Shown: positions 9,415 through 20,932 of the stretch, in pieces
Layout of the letters: every line of letters begins with the position of its first letter
Position numbering within the stretch: the stretch's first letter is position 1
Assembly (NCBI GenBank): GCA_930633525.1
Contig: CAKNFP010000001.1
Span: 4,624,091 to 4,688,090 of the forward strand
DNA: 64,000 nucleotides
Source of the DNA: Hyphomicrobiales bacterium
GTDB lineage: Bacteria; Pseudomonadota; Alphaproteobacteria; Rhizobiales; Beijerinckiaceae
Direction: 5' to 3'
Program-made: the position numbers and the translations under genes
The notes under the pieces: model-generated
The model's input: the letters and a program-made list of their open reading frames with translations, nothing else
Told to the model about the DNA's origin: nothing
Database searches by the model: none

Positions 9415-10830
9415 TTGAAAAGGGGCATTATCATCGCAGCGGGCGCGGCCGCCTTCCTGGCCAGCGCGCTTCCCGCCATGGCCGCCGAGCTCGACGGCGC
9501 GTCGCTGGCGCTGCTTTGGGCCACGCCCTTCGTCGGGATCCTCCTGTCGATCGCCCTCGGACCGCTGCTTTTTGCCCATGTTTGGGAGCATCATTATGGC
9601 AAGATCGCGCTGGCATGGGGTATTTTAACGGCACTCCCCCTCGCCGTCATCAAGGGCGCGGATGTCGCCTTCGAGGCGCTCATCCATACGGCGCTTCTCG
9701 AATATGTGCCGTTCATCGCGCTGCTCTTCGCGCTCTTCACCTGCGCCGGCGGCATCCTGGTGCGCGGCAACCTGCGCGGTAGTCCCGGCACGAACACCGC
9801 GATCCTCGCCATCGGGGCCGGCCTCGCCAGCATCATCGGCACGACGGGGGCCGCCATGGTCCTGATCCGCCCGCTGCTGCGCGCCAATGACGATCGCCGG
9901 CACAATGTGCATGTGGTCGTCTTCTTCATCTTTCTCGTGGCCAATATCGGTGGCTCTTTGACGCCGCTCGGTGATCCGCCACTCTTTCTCGGCTTCCTGC
10001 GCGGGGTGGACTTCTTCTGGACCACGCAACATCTCCTGGCCGAAACGCTACTCGTGGTCGCGATCCTGCTCGGGGTTTTCTTCCTGCTGGACTGGCGCCT
10101 CTATAAGCGTGAGGAAATCGCGCCCCGGCTGCGCGATCCGACGCCCGAAAGCCGTCTCGGAGTCGAAGGGCTGGCGAATTTCGCCCTGATTGGTGTGATC
10201 ATCGCGGCCGTTCTCGTGAGCGCGACCTGGAAGCCGGGCATAACCTTCGATCTTCCCGGGGCGCGGGTCGAGTTGCAGAATGCGCTGCGTGATGGCGTAT
10301 TCGTGCTGGTGGCGCTGGCCTCGCTCGCTCTGACGCGGCAAGGCATCCGCCAGGCCAATGGCTTCAGCTGGGGCCCGATTGCGGAAGTCGCCAAGCTGTT
10401 CGCGGCCATCTTCACCTGCATGATCCCGGTGATGGCGATGCTGAGGGCCGGCGCGTCCGGCGCATTCGCACCCCTGGTCAATCTCGTCACCGGGCCGACG
10501 GGGGAACCCGTGCCGGTGGCCTATTTCTGGCTGACGGGCATCCTGTCCTCGTTCCTCGACAACGCACCGACCTATCTCGTCTTCTTCGAGCTGGCGGGCG
10601 GAGACGCCCAGCATCTCATGCACGAGGGCGCGCTCACCTTGACCGCGATCTCGGCCGGTGCCGTTTTCATGGGGGCCAACACCTATATCGGCAACGCGCC
10701 GAATTTCATGGTCTATGCCATCGCCCGCCACCGGGGTGTCAAGATGCCGAGCTTCTTCGGCTACATGCTATGGTCCGGCGGCATCCTGCTTCCCGTCTTC
10801 CTGCTGGTGACGTTGCTGTTCTACCTGTGA
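9415..10830 (+). CDS. Sodium:proton antiporter, NhaD / ion transporter (ArsB-NhaD) superfamily
   Basis: Inner-membrane Na+/H+ exchanger of 471 residues. A cleavable signal-like N-terminus (RGIIIAAGAAAFLASALPAMAA) is followed by about 12 membrane helices. Family motifs include NIGGSLTPLGDPPLFLGFL in the middle and SSFLDNAPTYLVFFE and GANTYIGNAPNFMVYAIA near the end, the duplicated asparagine-rich re-entrant motifs of the superfamily. I chose the TTG at 9415, which places the signal peptide at the very N-terminus; the frame is open from an ATG at 9274, but the intervening 47 residues are polar and non-descript. Substrate (Na+ or Li+) is by family only. Confidence 0.88.
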   Translation: MKRGIIIAAGAAAFLASALPAMAAELDGASLALLWATPFVGILLSIALGPLLFAHVWEHHYGKIALAWGILTALPLAVIKGADVAFEALIHTALLEYVPFIALLFALFTCAGGILVRGNLRGSPGTNTAILAIGAGLASIIGTTGAAMVLIRPLLRANDDRRHNVHVVVFFIFLVANIGGSLTPLGDPPLFLGFLRGVDFFWTTQHLLAETLLVVAILLGVFFLLDWRLYKREEIAPRLRDPTPESRLGVEGLANFALIGVIIAAVLVSATWKPGITFDLPGARVELQNALRDGVFVLVALASLALTRQGIRQANGFSWGPIAEVAKLFAAIFTCMIPVMAMLRAGASGAFAPLVNLVTGPTGEPVPVAYFWLTGILSSFLDNAPTYLVFFELAGGDAQHLMHEGALTLTAISAGAVFMGANTYIGNAPNFMVYAIARHRGVKMPSFFGYMLWSGGILLPVFLLVTLLFYL

Positions 10831-10841
10831 GGCGCGCGGAT

Positions 10842-11666
10842 ATGCTTCGACGGCCAATGGCGAAATCCCGAGTGCTGCTACAGGTGATGGCCGCGACGAG
10901 GAACGTCGCGAGAAAAACCGCCAAGACGACGGTCAAGACGACGGTCAAGGCAACGGCCAGATGCGCCGTCGAATGCACCGCCATAGGGGCCGGCGTTGCG
11001 CTTGTCCTGGCGGCCGGCCAGCTTCACGCGGAGAGCGCCGCACCCGCACACACGTTCTCGGGGCAGGATGATTTCGTCAACCGCCTTGAAGCGCTGGCGC
11101 TGCTGCAGACCCTCAATGCCGAACTCCTCAGCAACCCAAGCGCCACGCTCACGCTGGAGCGCTGGTGCGCGCGACACCAACTCGCCTCGCCGGCACGCGT
11201 GGTCGCGCGGCTGGTGCGTGGTGCCGACAAGGTGGCGACGGCGGCCATCAGGCAGACGCTCGGGGTGGGGGAGGCGGAGCCCGTGCGCTATCGGCGGGTC
11301 CAGCTCGCCTGCGGCGACTTCGTGCTGTCGGAGGCGGACAACTGGTACGTGCCAGCCCGGCTCACGTCGGAGATGAACCGGCTGCTCGATGAAACCGACA
11401 CGGCCTTCGGGCGAGCCGTGCAAGCGCTGCAGTTTCGACGGCGCACACTGTCGGCGCGCCTGTTATGGACGCCGCTTCCTGATGGGTGGGAAATGTCGAG
11501 CCGGCGAGTCCAAATGCCGGCGACCGCCGCAGGTACTCTCGCCGTTCCGACCGAGGTCATACGGCACGAAGCTGTCTTGAGCCTGCCTGATGGCACGCCT
11601 TTCAGCGTCGTGGTCGAGACCTATACCGACAAGGTGCTGGCCTTCCGGCGGCCGGGTGACCGTTAG
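10842..11666 (+). CDS. Exported protein with possible chorismate-lyase-like fold, function unknown
   Basis: A 274-residue protein starting 11 bp after the NhaD-like gene, so probably cotranscribed. The N-terminus is very basic and threonine-rich (KTAKTTVKTTVKATA) because of a 12-bp tandem repeat, then a hydrophobic stretch GAGVALVLAAGQLHAES looks like a signal peptide or anchor. The mature part has RRVQLACGDFVLSEADNWYV, then PARLTSEMNRLLDETDTAFG and LLWTPLPDGW. These patterns recall the chorismate lyase (UbiC-like) fold, but an exported chorismate lyase would be odd and the key residues cannot be confirmed. An inner ATG at 10857 is also possible. The family assignment is tentative. Confidence 0.7.
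   Translation: MLRRPMAKSRVLLQVMAATRNVARKTAKTTVKTTVKATARCAVECTAIGAGVALVLAAGQLHAESAAPAHTFSGQDDFVNRLEALALLQTLNAELLSNPSATLTLERWCARHQLASPARVVARLVRGADKVATAAIRQTLGVGEAEPVRYRRVQLACGDFVLSEADNWYVPARLTSEMNRLLDETDTAFGRAVQALQFRRRTLSARLLWTPLPDGWEMSSRRVQMPATAAGTLAVPTEVIRHEAVLSLPDGTPFSVVVETYTDKVLAFRRPGDR
10920..10955 (+). repeat. 12-bp tandem repeat, three units, in frame
   Basis: Units are gccaagacgacg, gtcaagacgacg and gtcaaggcaacg. They encode (A/V)K(T/A)T repeats in the basic region ahead of the signal sequence of the exported protein. Confidence 0.85.
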
Positions 11667-11749
11667 AACGAAGCGAGTTTCAAGGCTTCCGATTTGCGGC
11701 GGGATACGCCATCAAGTCAGGCGTGGGCTGCCCGCCATGTCATCCCGGA

Positions 11750-11812
11750 AGCCGCGAAGCGGCTGTCCGTGATCTAGAGACGTTGCCTCGCTCTCACCCG
11801 GTCCCCGGGTGA
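11750..11812. terminator. Two hairpins between convergent genes
   Basis: Two inverted repeats sit between the exported-protein gene and gyrB, which converge here. At 11750-11764, AGCCGC pairs with GCGGCT around GAA. At 11794-11812, TCACCCGG pairs perfectly with CCGGGTGA around TCC. Neither has a clear T-run, so these are stem-loops that could end transcripts or protect 3' ends rather than textbook intrinsic terminators. Confidence 0.5.
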
Positions 11813-11859
11813 CCGAGCGCGGGCTATCCCTGAACGTCGATCCAGCCTGGAGCGCTGCC

Positions 11860-14358
<2,499 letters not shown>

Positions 14359-14415
14359 TCATTCGGGCGTGAGATTTCACGCCCGCGCGGGCACTTTTCC
14401 CTTGAGAATGCGGCT

Positions 14416-15045
14416 TTATCGCGTTGCGACAGCAACGGCTGCGCCGGCCATCACGGTTCCACTCCCCCGATTGAGCCAGCGCATGGCGCGCGGGGAGGTG
14501 AAAAGCCGGCGAACACGTGTCGCCAGAAGGACATATCCCGTAAATACGCCGGTCAAGACGGCGATGATGACGCCGGCGAGTTCGACGAAGGCCAAAAGCC
14601 GGACATCCGCCAGATTAATGATATTGGGCAGAAGCGCGAGATAAAACATCATGGTCTTCGGGTTGCCGAGCGTCAGCATGAGGCCACCCATGAAAGCACG
14701 CGCCCCCCGTTCGCCGGGACCCGCTTCTGCGGAGATCCCCGGCGCGGTCGAGATGGGCGCGAACCACAGCTTCCACGCCAGCCAGAGCAGATAGGCCGCG
14801 CCGAGATAGCGGATGACAAGGAAGAGTTCGTGGAATGTCTGGGCCATGACGGCAAGCCCGAGCACCGCGGCCGCCAGCCAGACCACATCCCCGACGATCA
14901 GGCCGGCCAGGAAGGGCGCGACGCCCGCTGCCCCGCGCGCGAGCACGCGCGCCAGAATGGCGGCGACCGCCGGTCCGGGAGACGCGCCCGCGGCGGCGAG
15001 CACGCTGGCGAAGACAGCAAGGCTTATCAGGTCAAGGCCGGACAT
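14416..15045 (-). CDS. LysE/RhtB family amino-acid exporter
   Basis: Small inner-membrane exporter, 209 residues with about six hydrophobic segments. Family features are the N-terminal ASPGPAVAAILARVLARG motif, LGAAYLLWLAWKLW and LTLGNPKTMMFYLALLP. Homologues export amino acids or homoserine lactones; the substrate here is unknown. It sits in the same direction between recF and gyrB, about 130 bp from gyrB and 115 bp from recF. This cluster often has recF and gyrB side by side, so the gene looks like an insertion into an old operon, though its base composition resembles its neighbours. Confidence 0.88.
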   Translation of the reverse strand: MSGLDLISLAVFASVLAAAGASPGPAVAAILARVLARGAAGVAPFLAGLIVGDVVWLAAAVLGLAVMAQTFHELFLVIRYLGAAYLLWLAWKLWFAPISTAPGISAEAGPGERGARAFMGGLMLTLGNPKTMMFYLALLPNIINLADVRLLAFVELAGVIIAVLTGVFTGYVLLATRVRRLFTSPRAMRWLNRGSGTVMAGAAVAVATR

Positions 15046-15161
15046 TGTCTCAGCTTCTCAAGATATCGGGGCATCGAAAGCCAAAAGCTTATGGTTGCTC
15101 ATAGCAGAAATGATGCGCGGCGCGAAGGGCGCCATCTCTCGGCCAGGGCGTCGGTGGGATT

Positions 15162-16298
15162 TCAAATATCGCCGGTCGCGTAAGGGGTTACCGTGCCTGA
15201 TGTCACCAGGAAGCGCGCCGAGCCATCCGGCAGTTCGGTGAAAAGCGCTGGATCGGCGCCCGTCATCCAGACCTGGGACCCCAGCGCCCCCAATTCGTGG
15301 TAGAGCGCGGCGCGTCGGCGCGGGTCAAGATGGGCCGCGACCTCATCCATCAGCACCAGCGGCGCGATCCCGCTCATGGTCGTGACGAGCCGGGCATGGG
15401 CAAGCACGAGCCCGATCAGCAGCGCCTTCTGCTCGCCGGTCGAACACTGGCCGGCGGGCATCCCCTTTGCGCGATGGTGGACGACGAGTTCGCTGGTCTG
15501 CGGGCCCGCCAGGGTGCGGCCGGCCGCCTTGTCGCGCGCCCGGCCGTCGCGCAGCAAGCGGCGATAGTGATCCTCGACCTCGACTGCCGCAGTTCCGCTG
15601 ACCATCGCCTCGATTTCCCCTTCCAGCCGCAACTCAGCCGAGGGAAAGGGGGAGGCGTCATCGCGGGTAGCTTCGATCAGCGCCGCAAGCCGTGCCACCG
15701 TCTCTGCCCGTGCCGCCGCAACGGCGACGCCGAGTTCCGCCAACTCCCGTTCCACCGCGTCAAGCCAGGCCCGGTGGGGAGCATCCTCGGCGAGAAGCCG
15801 ATTGCGGCCGCGCATGGCCTTCTCGAAAGCATTGACGCGCGTGCCGTGGCCAGCGTCGACGGCCAGAACGAGACGATCGAGAAAACGGCGGCGATCGCCC
15901 GCCGCGCCCGAAAAAAGTCCGTCGAACGCCGGTGTCAGCCACACGACGCGGACATAGTCCGCGAAGGCCGATGCGGACGCCACGGCGGTTCCATCGACCC
16001 GGCATTTGCGGCCCGAGCCGCCATCAGCCGTTGGTTCGCTGCCGATTCCCAGGCGTATCTCGTCAAAAGCTGATGCCAGCGTAGCGGACACGGCAAAACC
16101 GCCTCGTCCGCCAAGGCGCGCGAGTTCGCTGAAATCAGCCCTGCGCAACCCACGCCCCGGCGTGAACAGCGACAGCGCTTCGATGAGATTGGTCTTGCCC
16201 GCGCCATTGTCGCCGACGAGCGCAACCAGCGGTGCCTCGCCGACGTCAAGATGGAGGTCCGCATAGCTGCGGAAATCCGCAAGCATGAGGCGCTTCAC
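15162..16298 (-). CDS. recF: DNA replication/repair protein RecF
   Basis: SMC-like ATPase that helps load RecA at gaps through RecOR. Of 378 residues, Walker A GDNGAGKTN lies near 29-37, the signature CSTGEQKALLIGLVLAHA near 290 and Walker B PLVLMDEVAAHLD near 325. The N-terminal KRLMLADFRSYADLHLDV is the typical RecF opening. The start is a GTG at 16298; no ATG exists in frame upstream, and an AGGAG stands some 18 bases before it, so the true start could be a non-standard codon slightly upstream. It follows dnaN after 250 bp in the same direction. Confidence 0.95.
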   Translation of the reverse strand: MKRLMLADFRSYADLHLDVGEAPLVALVGDNGAGKTNLIEALSLFTPGRGLRRADFSELARLGGRGGFAVSATLASAFDEIRLGIGSEPTADGGSGRKCRVDGTAVASASAFADYVRVVWLTPAFDGLFSGAAGDRRRFLDRLVLAVDAGHGTRVNAFEKAMRGRNRLLAEDAPHRAWLDAVERELAELGVAVAAARAETVARLAALIEATRDDASPFPSAELRLEGEIEAMVSGTAAVEVEDHYRRLLRDGRARDKAAGRTLAGPQTSELVVHHRAKGMPAGQCSTGEQKALLIGLVLAHARLVTTMSGIAPLVLMDEVAAHLDPRRRAALYHELGALGSQVWMTGADPALFTELPDGSARFLVTSGTVTPYATGDI

Positions 16299-16550
16299 GC
16301 GCGGAGCTGTCGCGAGCTCCTGAATGGCCGCGTCCTCGCAGTTTGCCTGGCTACAAGCGGCGGACTTGCAGGACCCACCGCCTCACTATGTCCACATGTC
16401 GCGGGCCAAAGACCACATGTGCAATCACGTCGCCTGGAGCATCTTGCGGCCAGAAAGCCCGATCTGGCTGAATGCAAAACGCTCCGCATCCCATGGGAGC
16501 ATCGTCCCGCGCGTGCCCGCTCCGACGCCTGCGCCCGATGCTCCAGCAGG

Positions 16551-17672
16551 TCAGACCCGCATTGGCATCAGCACATAGAGGGCCGCTGCCCCCTCACGAT
16601 CCTGCACAAGCGTGGGCGAACCCGCATCGGCCAGTTTGAACAGGGCCGTGTCGCCGTCCAGCTGGCTCGTGATATCGAGGAGATAGCGTGCGTTGAAGCC
16701 GATATCGAGCCCCCCCGAGTCATAGTCGACTTCGAGCTCCTCGGTCGCGCTGCCTGAATCCGGGTTGGTGACCGAGAGGATCATGCGGCCATCGCTGAGG
16801 GCGAGCTTCACCGCGCGCCCGCGTTCGGACGAAATGGTCGATACGCGATCGACCGCAGCGCTGAAGACGTCGCGATCGACGATGAGCTGCTTGTCATTGC
16901 CGGCCGGGATGACCCGCTGATAATCCGGGAAAGTCCCGTCGATCAGCTTCGACGTCAGAACCACGGCGCCGATCGTCAGCCGAACCTTGGCGGGCGACAA
17001 CTCGACGGTGATTTCGGCTTCCAGGCCGTCGAGCAGCTTCTGGATCTCGGCGACGGCCTTGCGCGGCAGAATGACGCCGGGCATGCCGACTGATCCGGCA
17101 GGAGCCGGCACATCGACCCGCGCGAGGCGATGGCCATCGGTCGCGACCGCGCGCAGCACGGTCGTTCCGGGCTCAGCCTCGATCGTGTGGATGAAAATGC
17201 CGTTGAGATAGTAGCGCGTCTCTTCCGTCGAAATCGCGAACTGCGATTTGTCGATAAGACGCTTCAACTCGATGCCGGGCAGGCTGAAGCGATGGGGAAG
17301 GTCGCCCGCCGCGAGATCCGGAAAGTCGCTTTCCGGCAGAGCTTGCAGGTTGAAACGCGAGCGTCCGGCGCGGATCAGCATCTGCGTCCCGTCACCAGTC
17401 GTCTCCAGCGACACCTGCGCGCCGTCCGGCAGCTTGCGCACGATGTCATAGATCACGTGGGCCGGGACCGTGATAGCGCCTTCGATTTCGACATCGGCGG
17501 CAAGGGTTTCCGTCACCTCGAGGTCAAGATCGGTTGCCTTCAGGCTCAGTTGACCGGCCACGCCCTTCAAAAGGACGTTGGACAGGATCGGAATCGTTGT
17601 GCGCCGCTCGACGACGCGATGGACATGACCGAGCGACTTCAAAAGTGTCGCCCGTTCGACGGTGACCTTCAT
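16551..17672 (-). CDS. dnaN: DNA polymerase III beta subunit (sliding clamp)
   Basis: Ring-shaped processivity clamp of the replicative polymerase, 373 residues, the normal length. It opens MKVTVERATLLKSLGHVHRV, has VVERRTTIPILSNVL, and ends in LYVLMPMRV, the conserved C-terminus that contributes to the partner-binding pocket. The three repeated clamp domains occupy the whole length. It lies 190 bp downstream of dnaA in the usual dnaA-dnaN-recF order and probably shares its transcript. The 250 bp gap to recF (16299-16550) contains no recognisable gene; it has two copies of CCACATGT but no exact DnaA box. Confidence 0.98.
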   Translation of the reverse strand: MKVTVERATLLKSLGHVHRVVERRTTIPILSNVLLKGVAGQLSLKATDLDLEVTETLAADVEIEGAITVPAHVIYDIVRKLPDGAQVSLETTGDGTQMLIRAGRSRFNLQALPESDFPDLAAGDLPHRFSLPGIELKRLIDKSQFAISTEETRYYLNGIFIHTIEAEPGTTVLRAVATDGHRLARVDVPAPAGSVGMPGVILPRKAVAEIQKLLDGLEAEITVELSPAKVRLTIGAVVLTSKLIDGTFPDYQRVIPAGNDKQLIVDRDVFSAAVDRVSTISSERGRAVKLALSDGRMILSVTNPDSGSATEELEVDYDSGGLDIGFNARYLLDITSQLDGDTALFKLADAGSPTLVQDREGAAALYVLMPMRV

Positions 17673-17864
17673 CGAACGTTCCGTTTCTCTCTAACGCAAT
17701 GTCCCGCGCAGCACAGGCTGGAAAGAAACCGGCCCGCCCAACGGGTGGGCAGGCACAATGCCGTCTCGGCAGCGCTTTCGCAAGGGCGCTTGTTGGGCCA
17801 AGCGACGGTTCCTGCCCGTGAGCGGTGAACACACACAAACCCACGGGCCGTCGCGAAGGAGCCC

Positions 17865-19337
17865 TTACTCCTGCAGCATCCGCTTCAGGAGTTCGACCTC
17901 TTCGTTCAATGCGCTGTCGTCACCGACGGCCTTTTCGATTTTCCGCACCGCATGCAGCACGGTGGTATGGTCGCGCCCGCCGAAGCGCCGGCCGATTTCC
18001 GGCAGGGAGCGCAAGGTCAGGATCTTCGAGAGATACATCGCGATCTGGCGTGGCTTGACCACGGCCGCCGTCCTGCGCTCGGACAGGATATCGGCGCGCG
18101 AGACGTTGTAGCGGCTCGCAACCAGCTTCTGGATGTCCTCGATCTTGACGCGCTTGGGATCCTTGGTGCGAACAAGATCGCGGATTGCCGCCTCGGCCGT
18201 CTCAAGTGACATCTCCGACCCCGAGAGGGTGGAATGCGCGAGCAGGCGGTTGACGGCCCCATCGAGGTCGCGGCCGTTGGTGGTGATCACGCGGGCCACG
18301 TAGGACACGACGGGTGCGGGCACAGAAAAGGCCGGATGGACGGATTGCACCGCTGCGATCCGGGCCATCAGGATCCGGTTGCGCAGTTCCTCATCCAGCG
18401 AGGCCATCTCGACCACGAGCCCGCCGGCAAGGCGCGAGCAGACACGCTCGTCGAGCGCCTCGAGGTCGGCGGGCGGACGATCCGCGGCGACCACGATCTG
18501 GCGGCCGGCATCGAGCAAAGCATTGATGGTATGGCCGAATTCCTGCTGGATGGACTTGCCCTGCAGGAACTGCACGTCGTCTATGACGAGAAGGTCGATG
18601 CCGCGCAGCTTTTCCTTGAAGGCGAGCGCGGTCTGGGCCTTCAGGGCTGCCACGAAGCCATACATGAAGCGATCGGCAGTAAGATAGATCACCCGCTTGC
18701 CGCAGCGCTGGGCTTCGTGGGCCACCGCCTGGATCAGATGCGTCTTGCCGAGGCCGACGCCTGCATGAAGATAAAGCGGATTATAAAGCGGGGTCGCACC
18801 GTCGTCTCGCGCCACCCGCTCGGCGGCGGCATGGGCGAGCGCGTTGGAGCGGCCGACAATGAAGGACTCGAAGGTCAGGCGGCTGTCGAGCGGATTGCCC
18901 GTGAGATCCGAGCTTTCGCCGCGCTGGGCGGCGGTCGCTGCAACCGGTTTCTCAAAAACAGGCGGCGTGACACTCGCCTCGGCGAATCCCTCGCGCACGG
19001 AGGCAGGGCGCGGCACGGGCGGCTCCGCCGGACGCGCCTGTGCGATCGCGTCACGGTTCACCGAGCCACGGACGGACAACGCGAGACGGGTCACCTCCGC
19101 GCATTCGGCGCGGAACAGGTTCAGGACGCGGTCTGCATAGTGGGACTCGATCCAGCTCTTGAGGAAACGCGTGGGCACGGTCAGCCTCGCGACGCCCTCC
19201 GTCACGCCGTCCAACTCAAGGCGCCCGAACCAGCTGGTAAAAACATCTTCCCCGAGCTCGACGCGCAGCCGACGCCGCACACGCGTCCACGGCTCACCGA
19301 ATACCGGCTGATCGCCAACGGCGCTCGTGCTCACCAC
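17865..19337 (-). CDS. dnaA: Chromosomal replication initiator DnaA
   Basis: AAA+ initiator that opens the origin. From the GTG at 19337 the protein has 490 residues: domain I begins [20 protein letters not shown], the ATPase has [17 protein letters not shown] (Walker A) and [13 protein letters not shown] (Walker B), and domain IV ends with [20 protein letters not shown] for DNA binding. I chose this GTG because AGGGGAG stands 5 bases upstream, it leaves about 16 residues before domain I as in relatives, and codons further upstream lose the GC3 bias. The frame is open to an ATG at 19586 (573 residues, AGGAG upstream) and to 19688, which would add a Gly/Ser-rich extension of about 83 residues; that longer form cannot be excluded. 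Confidence 0.93.
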   Translation of the reverse strand: MVSTSAVGDQPVFGEPWTRVRRRLRVELGEDVFTSWFGRLELDGVTEGVARLTVPTRFLKSWIESHYADRVLNLFRAECAEVTRLALSVRGSVNRDAIAQARPAEPPVPRPASVREGFAEASVTPPVFEKPVAATAAQRGESSDLTGNPLDSRLTFESFIVGRSNALAHAAAERVARDDGATPLYNPLYLHAGVGLGKTHLIQAVAHEAQRCGKRVIYLTADRFMYGFVAALKAQTALAFKEKLRGIDLLVIDDVQFLQGKSIQQEFGHTINALLDAGRQIVVAADRPPADLEALDERVCSRLAGGLVVEMASLDEELRNRILMARIAAVQSVHPAFSVPAPVVSYVARVITTNGRDLDGAVNRLLAHSTLSGSEMSLETAEAAIRDLVRTKDPKRVKIEDIQKLVASRYNVSRADILSERRTAAVVKPRQIAMYLSKILTLRSLPEIGRRFGGRDHTTVLHAVRKIEKAVGDDSALNEEVELLKRMLQE

Positions 19338-19342
19338 CGCTG

Positions 19343-19349
19343 CTCCCCT
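19343..19349 (-). promoter_or_regulatory. Ribosome binding site favouring the short dnaA start
   Basis: AGGGGAG on the minus strand, 5 bases before the GTG at 19337. A competing AGGAG at 19596-19600 precedes the ATG at 19586. Confidence 0.55.
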
Positions 19350-19357
19350 GCCACCCG

Positions 19358-19394
19358 TTCCCAACGCACCACTTCCCAACGCACCACTTCCCAA
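19358..19394 (-). repeat. 15-bp tandem repeat, about 2.5 units, at the dnaA 5' end
   Basis: The plus strand reads ttcccaacgcaccac twice, then ttcccaa. It lies 21 bp upstream of the favoured dnaA GTG, so it is in the leader; if the longer dnaA form is used, it encodes GSGAL repeats. Confidence 0.85.
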
Positions 19395-19648
19395 GATACT
19401 CGACCCCAAACCATTTGCGACCTTGGCGCTTCCCTTGAGGGGATCACCAAGATTGCCCGGACTGATACCGGGGCCACGAGCCGTTGATAAGGCTTCCGAA
19501 GGCCGCAAACCCTGGCCGGACAAAGGACCCTTTTCAGGGCTTCCACGTTCTCCAGCGAGTTTCGTCCCTTCGTTCGCCTTATACATCGACCGCAGCTCCT
19601 TTTTTTGTTTTAACGCCCGACCTCTGAGCGCAAACCGTCCCCACGGCA

Positions 19649-19661
19649 CAATCGACGATTG
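19649..19661. repeat. Short inverted repeat upstream of dnaA
   Basis: CAATCG and CGATTG flank a single A. It lies between the two candidate dnaA starts and the rpsT side, so it may be a protein-binding site in the dnaA promoter; no regulator is indicated. Confidence 0.35.
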
Positions 19662-20373
19662 CGCCGCTGTTGGATCTCCAACGAACAAACCTTAAGCCGC
19701 GCCTGCCCTTAAAAAGGTACGCAACAAGAGGCGTGCGGAGACTGTTTCGAAATTACGCAGAGTCAACGGGACCAGGTGCACAGCAACAAAGAATTTTACA
19801 GATAAGGAGGCCGCATAACACCGGCATAATCTGTAACGATGCTTTCCACGCTGCTCGATAAGCAGAGGTCGCAGGCTGTATATAGAGCGACCTGACAGCT
19901 GTTGAACAGACAAAAAACACCGCCCCCTCCTGAAAAAGAGGTTGAATTCTTCCAACTTTCCCGCTGAAGGCCTCAAGGCGAAAGCCTCAAGTTCGCTAAC
20001 ACTACGACACCCGCTTGGGCGGGCGCAACACATCAAACGGTTGTGGAGGCGCCAAAGCTCACCTATCGGCGAGTCGCGGCCGCTGCAGTGCGGCTCGCAA
20101 ACAGTGTAAATTGTTGTTGATGCTCGGTTTTCGTAATGGCTCCGCTCAAGCTGAATCGCCACCGCGGGGAGGCTATTTGCGACACGATGGATCGTCCTCC
20201 CCCACGCCCGGATGGACAGATTCGCCCCCTGTCACACCCTTTGCCTGCTAAGGATCTGTTCTGACGGCGTTTTATCTGCGCGGTTGGGCTTGCGAGATAC
20301 CCTTGATGCAGGGATTGCTTGTCAAGAGTAAAAGGCAAGCATGTAGCGCGCGAAATGCGTATTCGGCAGCTGG

Positions 20374-20407
20374 AAATAAAAAAAGCCCGGCAAAAGCCGG
20401 GCTTTTC
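20374..20407 (-). terminator. Intrinsic terminator of rpsT
   Basis: On the minus strand AAAAGCCCGGC pairs with GCCGGGCTTTT around TTTT, and the T-run continues as TTTTTTT. It begins about 20 bp after the rpsT stop. Confidence 0.9.
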
Positions 20408-20429
20408 AAAGCAATCTAAAGAGTATCGA

Positions 20430-20696
20430 TTAGGCGCTCAGCGCCTTGATGCGGCTCGCCAAGCGAGACACCTTGCGCGACGCGGTGTTCTTATGCACGA
20501 CGCCCTTCTGAGCGGCGCGCATCAACTCGGGCTCGGCCGAGCGCAGGGCCACCGCGGCGGCGGCCTGGTCGCCGCTGCCGATGGCTTCCTCGACACGGCG
20601 GAGGAAGGTGCGGACGCGGCTCTTACGCGCCTTATTCACGGCCGTGCGGCGAGCAATCTTGCGAGCCGCTTTCTTGGCCGACGCGGTATTAGCCAT
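20430..20696 (-). CDS. rpsT: 30S ribosomal protein S20
   Basis: Primary 16S rRNA-binding protein of the small subunit, 88 residues, normal length. The opening [20 protein letters not shown], with lysine/arginine-rich helices and the closing [16 protein letters not shown], is diagnostic. It is a monocistronic gene with its own intrinsic terminator and a 236 bp gap to mutM. Placement of rpsT between mutM and dnaA is common in Hyphomicrobiales. Confidence 0.97.
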   Translation of the reverse strand: MANTASAKKAARKIARRTAVNKARKSRVRTFLRRVEEAIGSGDQAAAAVALRSAEPELMRAAQKGVVHKNTASRKVSRLASRIKALSA

Positions 20697-20932
20697 CTCT
20701 AACCTCTTGATCGTCCCCGATCTGTCCGCACAGCCATTAGTGGCGAGTGACCGGGATCGGCAGTTGTTAACAGTGAAAGAGGGCAGCGCCGAACGCCACC
20801 CATCCTGATGCGCGGCTTATACGGTGTCGCGACCCAAGCGTCAACGCTCGTCTTGCATTCTTCTGCACGCCCGGCCCCGGGCCTGCAAAATGTAGCGGAG
20901 TCGACAGCAGTCAGGCCCGTAGTGGGGCCCCT

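Larger units (their letters stand above)
19338..20429. other. Long region upstream of dnaA, possible promoter/origin region
   Basis: About 1.1 kb between dnaA and rpsT without a convincing gene. The part nearest dnaA is an open frame with roughly balanced third positions, unlike coding DNA here. It contains a 15-bp tandem repeat, the inverted repeat CAATCG-A-CGATTG at 19649-19661, AT-richer DNA around 19780-19920, and at least two GANTC sites (GAGTC at 19760, GAATC at 20153) of the kind methylated by CcrM. I looked for exact DnaA boxes (TTATCCACA or its complement) and found none, so an oriC call is not justified from sequence alone. A minus-strand frame at 19692-20162 has no recognisable features. 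Confidence 0.45.

Noticed and set aside
16324..16578. Small plus-strand frame in the recF-dnaN gap
   Set aside because: No ribosome site or similarity; overlaps the dnaN 3' end.
19800..19860. Near-match to a DnaA box (CTTTCCACG) upstream of dnaA
   Set aside because: Differs from TTATCCACA at three positions and stands alone, so it is not evidence of oriC.
19692..20162. Minus-strand frame of 156 codons upstream of dnaA
   Set aside because: No ribosome site, no family resemblance, amino-acid composition unlike neighbours; probably non-coding promoter DNA.
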